From contig CAZRKU010000006.1 in NCBI GenBank assembly GCA_964600685.1, positions 1 to 61,603 of the forward strand: a stretch of 61,603 nt of DNA, given 5' to 3'. Within the stretch, counting starts at the first letter, position 1; every line of letters begins with the position of its first letter. Positions 61,340 to 61,603 of this stretch are shown here, one piece after another. This DNA is from TMP-24 sp964600685. GTDB lineage: Bacteria > Pseudomonadota > Alphaproteobacteria > Rhodobacterales > Rhodobacteraceae. The notes beneath the pieces are model-generated. The model had not been told where the DNA came from, did not search any database, and saw only the letters and a list, made by a program, of their open reading frames with translations. A program made the translations under genes and the position numbers.

Positions 61340-61524
61340 TGAATCTGACGGTCACGCCGAATTTCGACGATGCGGACGGGTTCTATGCGGCGCTTCTGGC
61401 CGCACACAAGGGGCTGGGCGAGGCCGAAAGCCACGCCCTGAATGCCCGCCTGGTGCTGATCCTCGCCAATCATGTGGGCAAGCAGGCCGTGCTGGGCGAA
61501 GCTTTGGACTTGGCGCGAAAGTAG
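61339..61524 (+). CDS. DUF2783 family small protein
   Basis: 61 residues from ATG 61339, overlapping the monooxygenase stop (TGATG), with GGGAGGG upstream. Acidic, helical; the patterns DDADGFYAALLAAHKGL and LNARLVLILANHVGK match DUF2783. These small proteins are typically encoded directly after this kind of flavin monooxygenase, suggesting an accessory or stabilising role. No function known to me. Confidence 0.8.
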   Translation: MNLTVTPNFDDADGFYAALLAAHKGLGEAESHALNARLVLILANHVGKQAVLGEALDLARK

Positions 61525-61527
61525 GTT

Positions 61528-61550
61528 CGTCCCGCGCATCGCGCGGGACG
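61528..61550 (+). terminator. Strong stem-loop after the DUF2783 gene
   Basis: Perfect 10-bp stem, 61528-61537 with 61541-61550, around the 3-base loop ATC, four bases past the stop. It looks like an operon-ending hairpin. Any T-run is hidden by the artefactual G run that follows, so its terminator function is unproved. Confidence 0.6.

Positions 61551-61603
<53 letters not shown>

Overview
GC-rich alphaproteobacterial chromosome, best matched to the Rhodobacterales (Rhodobacter/Paracoccus-like). This rests on gene order: tsaE-amgK-murU-addB-addA-trxA, secB/fxsA facing tim44-mltA-smr, DUF4170-waaA-lpxK, a blu-type cobalamin block, and lineage-restricted families (DUF2125, DUF2783, DUF4170). 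No tRNA, rRNA, CRISPR array, insertion sequence or prophage gene is visible, and no gene-free gap exceeds about 210 bases. The window ends in 50 consecutive G, almost certainly a read artefact at a contig edge, so the last operon may be cut. The first gene is also cut by the window edge.

Layout. 1-3119 (-): xylose-type ABC importer (xylF binding protein, xylH permease, xylG ATPase), divergent from a ROK-family regulator (3324-4604). 4650-12577: YihY/BrkB membrane protein, then on the minus strand secB, idi, tamA and tamB (outer-membrane biogenesis) and fxsA. 12681-15531 (+): Tim44-like protein, murein transglycosylase mltA, Smr protein, then a small secreted protein. 15623-18569 (-): hslV, a ten-helix membrane protein of unknown function, and hslU, behind a good heat-shock (RpoH) promoter. 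18675-19601 (+): KpsC/KpsS-like protein. 19602-28443 (-): tsaE, amgK, murU, addB, addA, trxA as one compact run.

28488-34734: late cobalamin (nucleotide-loop) genes. cobP, cobT and cobS are on the minus strand; a histidine phosphatase, pduX-like kinase, cbiB, cobC and bluB are on the plus strand. 34789-38006 (-): a divergent crotonase, an MscS channel and a BaiN/HI0933-like flavoprotein. 38139-44416 (+): DUF2125 protein, terminator, pmbA, cysQ-like phosphatase, DUF4170, waaA and lpxK. 44413-46387 (-): DciA-like protein, a DsbA-like protein lacking its catalytic part, and a family III CoA-transferase. 46445-48718 (+): mutY and alkB.

48894-54353 (+): cyanophycin cluster, with cyanophycinase, cyanophycin synthetase and a second stand-alone Mur-ligase paralogue. 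54404-55843 (-): APC amino-acid permease. 56039-61524 (+): homogentisate catabolism (hmgA, fahA) with a metallo-beta-lactamase-fold protein, a flavin monooxygenase and a DUF2783 protein. The permease/hmgA intergenic region carries two sigma-70 promoters, each overlapped by a strong palindrome.

How they fit together: MltA releases anhydro-muropeptides, while AmgK and MurU can recycle MurNAc to UDP-MurNAc. The cyanophycin genes, the amino-acid permease and the homogentisate genes suggest linked amino-acid storage, uptake and degradation. The most notable oddities are the Mur-ligase paralogue in the cyanophycin operon, an MBL protein retaining only one metal site, the DsbA relic without CxxC, a crotonase missing both catalytic glutamates, and a hairpin repeat family found three times between genes.
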